Part shown: in pieces, positions 8,868 through 10,526 of the stretch
How positions within the stretch are numbered: position 1 is the stretch's first letter
Layout: each line of letters begins with the position of its first letter
DNA from: Xylaria sp. FL1777
Lineage: Eukaryota; Ascomycota; Sordariomycetes; Xylariales; Xylariaceae
Length of the DNA stretch: 10,526 nt
Reading direction: 5' to 3'
NCBI GenBank assembly: GCA_022578965.1
Contig: MU401080.1
Location: forward strand, 1 to 10,526
The notes under the pieces: model-generated
Seen by the model: the letters and a program-made list of their open reading frames with translations, nothing else
The model's database searches: none
Told to the model about the DNA's origin: nothing
Program-made: the position numbers and the translations under genes

Positions 8868-9405
8868 AGCTTTTAATTATTTAGTTTATTTGTTTTGTTT
8901 GTTTATTAGTTTTAAAATAAAATATTACTAAAAGCTTTTATTTAACTTTTAAGTAATAATATAAGTTAAACTAAAATTAGCTAATAAAAATAAAGCTTTT
9001 ATTAAAAATAATACTTTTTAAGCTATTATAAATATATTTAATTTTATAATAAAATAAAACTATTAGCTTAATTAAAGTTATAATAATATTAACTAAAAAT
9101 AAGTATATAAGCTTAATAAATTTATTTATAATAATAAAAATAGCATTAATTAGTTTTTTTTTATAAAAAATATTTAACAAACTTATAATAAAGTTTATAA
9201 ATAGCTTTTATATAAGTTTACTAAATATTAATAAAGCATTAAATTTATTATATTTTTAATAATATTTTGCTTTAGTTTTAAAGCAAATTATATAGCTTTA
9301 TATATACTTTTTAATATTTAGTTTTATATTGCTTTAGTAAAACTTTTGTTATAGTAGTTTTAAAGTGCAACTTTAGCTAAAATGTTTAGCTAAAAAATTA
9401 TTATA
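8868..9405. other. Remainder of LTR-element internal region before right LTR
   Basis: This 538-bp piece continues the LTR element after the MULE. If the element reads on the + strand, it should include the end of pol and the polypurine tract. I see no clean purine tract next to 9406: the last bases are TAAAAAATTATTATA. A minus-strand ATG run at 8977-9180 would give a 67-residue peptide made almost only of Ile, Leu, Phe, Lys, Asn and Tyr. It has no recognisable motif and is best treated as a chance opening in AT-rich DNA. Confidence 0.45.
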
Positions 9406-9828
9406 ATATAGCTTAATAAATTAAAAATATATAGCTTTTTTAAAAAAAATATAAATTTTATTTCTATAATAAACTAAAAATTTTTTTATTAATTATTAAA
9501 GATTTATAAGCTTTTTTGCTTTTAATTGCTTTATAATTGCATAACATTTAAGGTTTTTTTTTTAAACTTTTTAAATAAGGTTTTTTAGCTTTTTAAAAGC
9601 TTTTAAATCTTTTAATTTCTTTAAGCTTATAGCTATTTACGTATATAAACACATAACTATTTAAATAAAAAAAGCTTTTTTAGCAAGTATAACTTTAAAG
9701 TATAAAGCTTTAGCTTAAGCACTAAAATATAAATTAAAAACTTTAACTTGCTATATTACTACAATTTTTCTTTTTAACGTTAAAAAAATATTAATATTAT
9801 TAAGTAAAATAACTATATAATTAAAATA
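9406..9828. repeat. Right LTR
   Basis: This is a direct copy of 1-422, about 91% identical. I count about 36 differences, every one a transition, in both directions (each copy keeps C or G where the other has T or A). That means independent mutation of the two copies after insertion rather than ancestral divergence. Examples are CG in this copy at about 9640 against TA in the left copy, and TAAC here against TAGT there near 9541-9545, each derivable from TAGC by one hit. The outer end is placed at 9828, where similarity stops. The inner start could lie a few bases left of 9406, since the partner is cut by the window. Confidence 0.88.
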
Positions 9829-10526
9829 GTACAAAAAAAAATTAGCTTTGTTTTTTTTGCTTGCTTAATATTTAATAATAAAGTTAAAAAAAACTAATAA
9901 TAAACATTAATAAGCTTGCTTTTTATTAAGCTTTAATATTTTTATAAATGCTTAAAAGTTAATATAATTAATTAATATTTTAACTAATAAATTGCTTTTT
10001 TATAAATAATGCTATTAATACTTAAAGCAATTTATTATTATAAGCATTTTTTAGTTAAGTATATTATACTGCATTTTTTTTTTAGATAACTTTTAAAAAT
10101 AAAACGTAACTAGTTTAAAAATGCTTTAATTATTTTGCTAAAATAAATTTTTTGCAAAAACTACTTTAAAAAAATTAGTTTTTAGTAATATTTATTTTTT
10201 GGAATTAAAATATATAAAAAAAATAGCTTGCTTAAATATATTTTAAAAGTTTTTAAAAGCTTTTTTTTTAAAACTATTTAAAAAAATTTAATCTTTTTTT
10301 GTTTTTATTACGTTTTTTTTTAAATACTTAAACAAAAATGCAGCAATATAAAAATACTTGTTTATAAAATAGCAATAAAAATTATAAAACTTTAAAAATT
10401 ATTATAGTACTTAATAAATATTTAATATAAACTATTATTAAATAATATTTATATATAAAAAGTTTATTTTAATTTTTTAGCTAAAAATAATATAACTTAA
10501 AAATTTAATTTTTTTTTAATAAAATT
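9829..10526. other. Right flank outside the LTR element, no recognisable gene
   Basis: After the LTR ends at 9828 the sequence continues just as AT-rich and stop-filled. It may be another degraded repeat, since it shows the same shortage of TC and GA. If the LTR element made a 5-bp target duplication, its right copy would start at 9829 (GTACA), but the left flank is not in the window to confirm it. No open reading frame, RNA gene or repeat pairing with the rest of the window was found. Confidence 0.4.

Larger units (their letters stand above)
1..9828. mobile_element. RIP-like degraded LTR retrotransposon, interrupted by a MULE
   Basis: Two direct repeats of 422-423 bp (1-422 and 9406-9828) bracket this interval in the same orientation, as expected for LTRs. 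The internal part is interrupted at 5274-5281 by a DNA transposon. Without that insert and its duplicated target the element measures about 6.24 kb, typical for a full-length Copia or Gypsy element. All LTR differences but one are C/T or G/A transitions, so both copies were mutated by a directed process after insertion. I could not recognise reverse transcriptase, integrase, protease or RNase H motifs in any frame, so superfamily and transcription strand remain unassigned. The left boundary is limited by the window start. The pairing of the repeats is directly visible; the retrotransposon call is inference from layout and length. Confidence 0.85.

Noticed and set aside
8977..9180. Minus-strand open reading frame of 67 codons
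   Set aside because: It consists almost wholly of residues encoded by AT-rich codons, has no motif, lies inside the degraded LTR element, and a run of this length without a stop is expected occasionally in about 10 kb of such DNA.
10200..10225. GGAATTAAAATATATAAA as another copy of the MULE terminus
   Set aside because: Only the first seven bases match well and the rest is generic AT; no partner inverted repeat or flanking duplication is visible.
1..10526. Host genes, tRNA, rRNA, CRISPR array or bacterial-style operon
   Set aside because: No frame outside the transposase shows sustained homology-like structure, no cloverleaf or spaced identical repeats are present, and composition and architecture are those of inactivated eukaryotic transposons.
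1..10526. Mitochondrial or plastid DNA as an explanation of the high A+T
   Set aside because: Paired LTRs and TIRs differing only by transitions, nested insertion with target duplication, and the absence of intact long genes fit mutated nuclear repeats better than organelle DNA.

Overview
This window is a graveyard of transposable elements, extremely A+T-rich (roughly 80-88% by eye), with no intact gene. It most resembles an AT-rich, repeat-dense compartment of a filamentous fungus in which repeats were inactivated by directed C-to-T mutation (RIP or a RIP-like process). The organism is inferred from this mutation style and from the fungal flavour of the transposase remnant; no host gene is present to confirm it.

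Two nested elements explain about 93% of the window. The outer one is an LTR retrotransposon. Its left LTR occupies 1-422 (the true outer edge may lie before base 1) and its right LTR 9406-9828. The two LTRs align end to end and differ by about 36 transitions, no transversions and one homopolymer base. The inner one is a 3,578-bp Mutator-like (MULE) DNA transposon at 5282-8859, bounded by 86-bp terminal inverted repeats and flanked by an 8-bp target-site duplication, TTTTAAAT (5274-5281 and 8860-8867). Removing it and one duplicate leaves an LTR element of about 6.24 kb, a normal size for a Copia or Gypsy element. This supports the nesting independently.

Inside the MULE a single + strand frame, starting at an ATG at 5548, stays in register for about 976 codons. 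It carries the landmarks of a MULE transposase in the right order, although stop codons riddle it: an HNH/FLYWCH-like N-terminal motif, a DIYN-like motif, D-x-T-Y-x-T-N, VTD, C-x-x-H and a SPIEG-like block. All three catalytic acidic codons have become Asn, Asn and Lys through G-to-A changes. The LTR element's own internal region (423-5273 plus 8868-9405) is too degraded for me to assign gag or pol domains, superfamily or strand. The right flank (9829-10526) is more AT-rich sequence of unknown identity.

The most unusual signal is the context of the mutation. Surviving C is almost always preceded by A or G, and surviving G is almost always followed by C or T, so TC/CC and GA/GG are nearly gone. 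CA and TG, the dinucleotides that classical Neurospora-type RIP destroys, remain common. This differs from textbook RIP and deserves a quantitative test.
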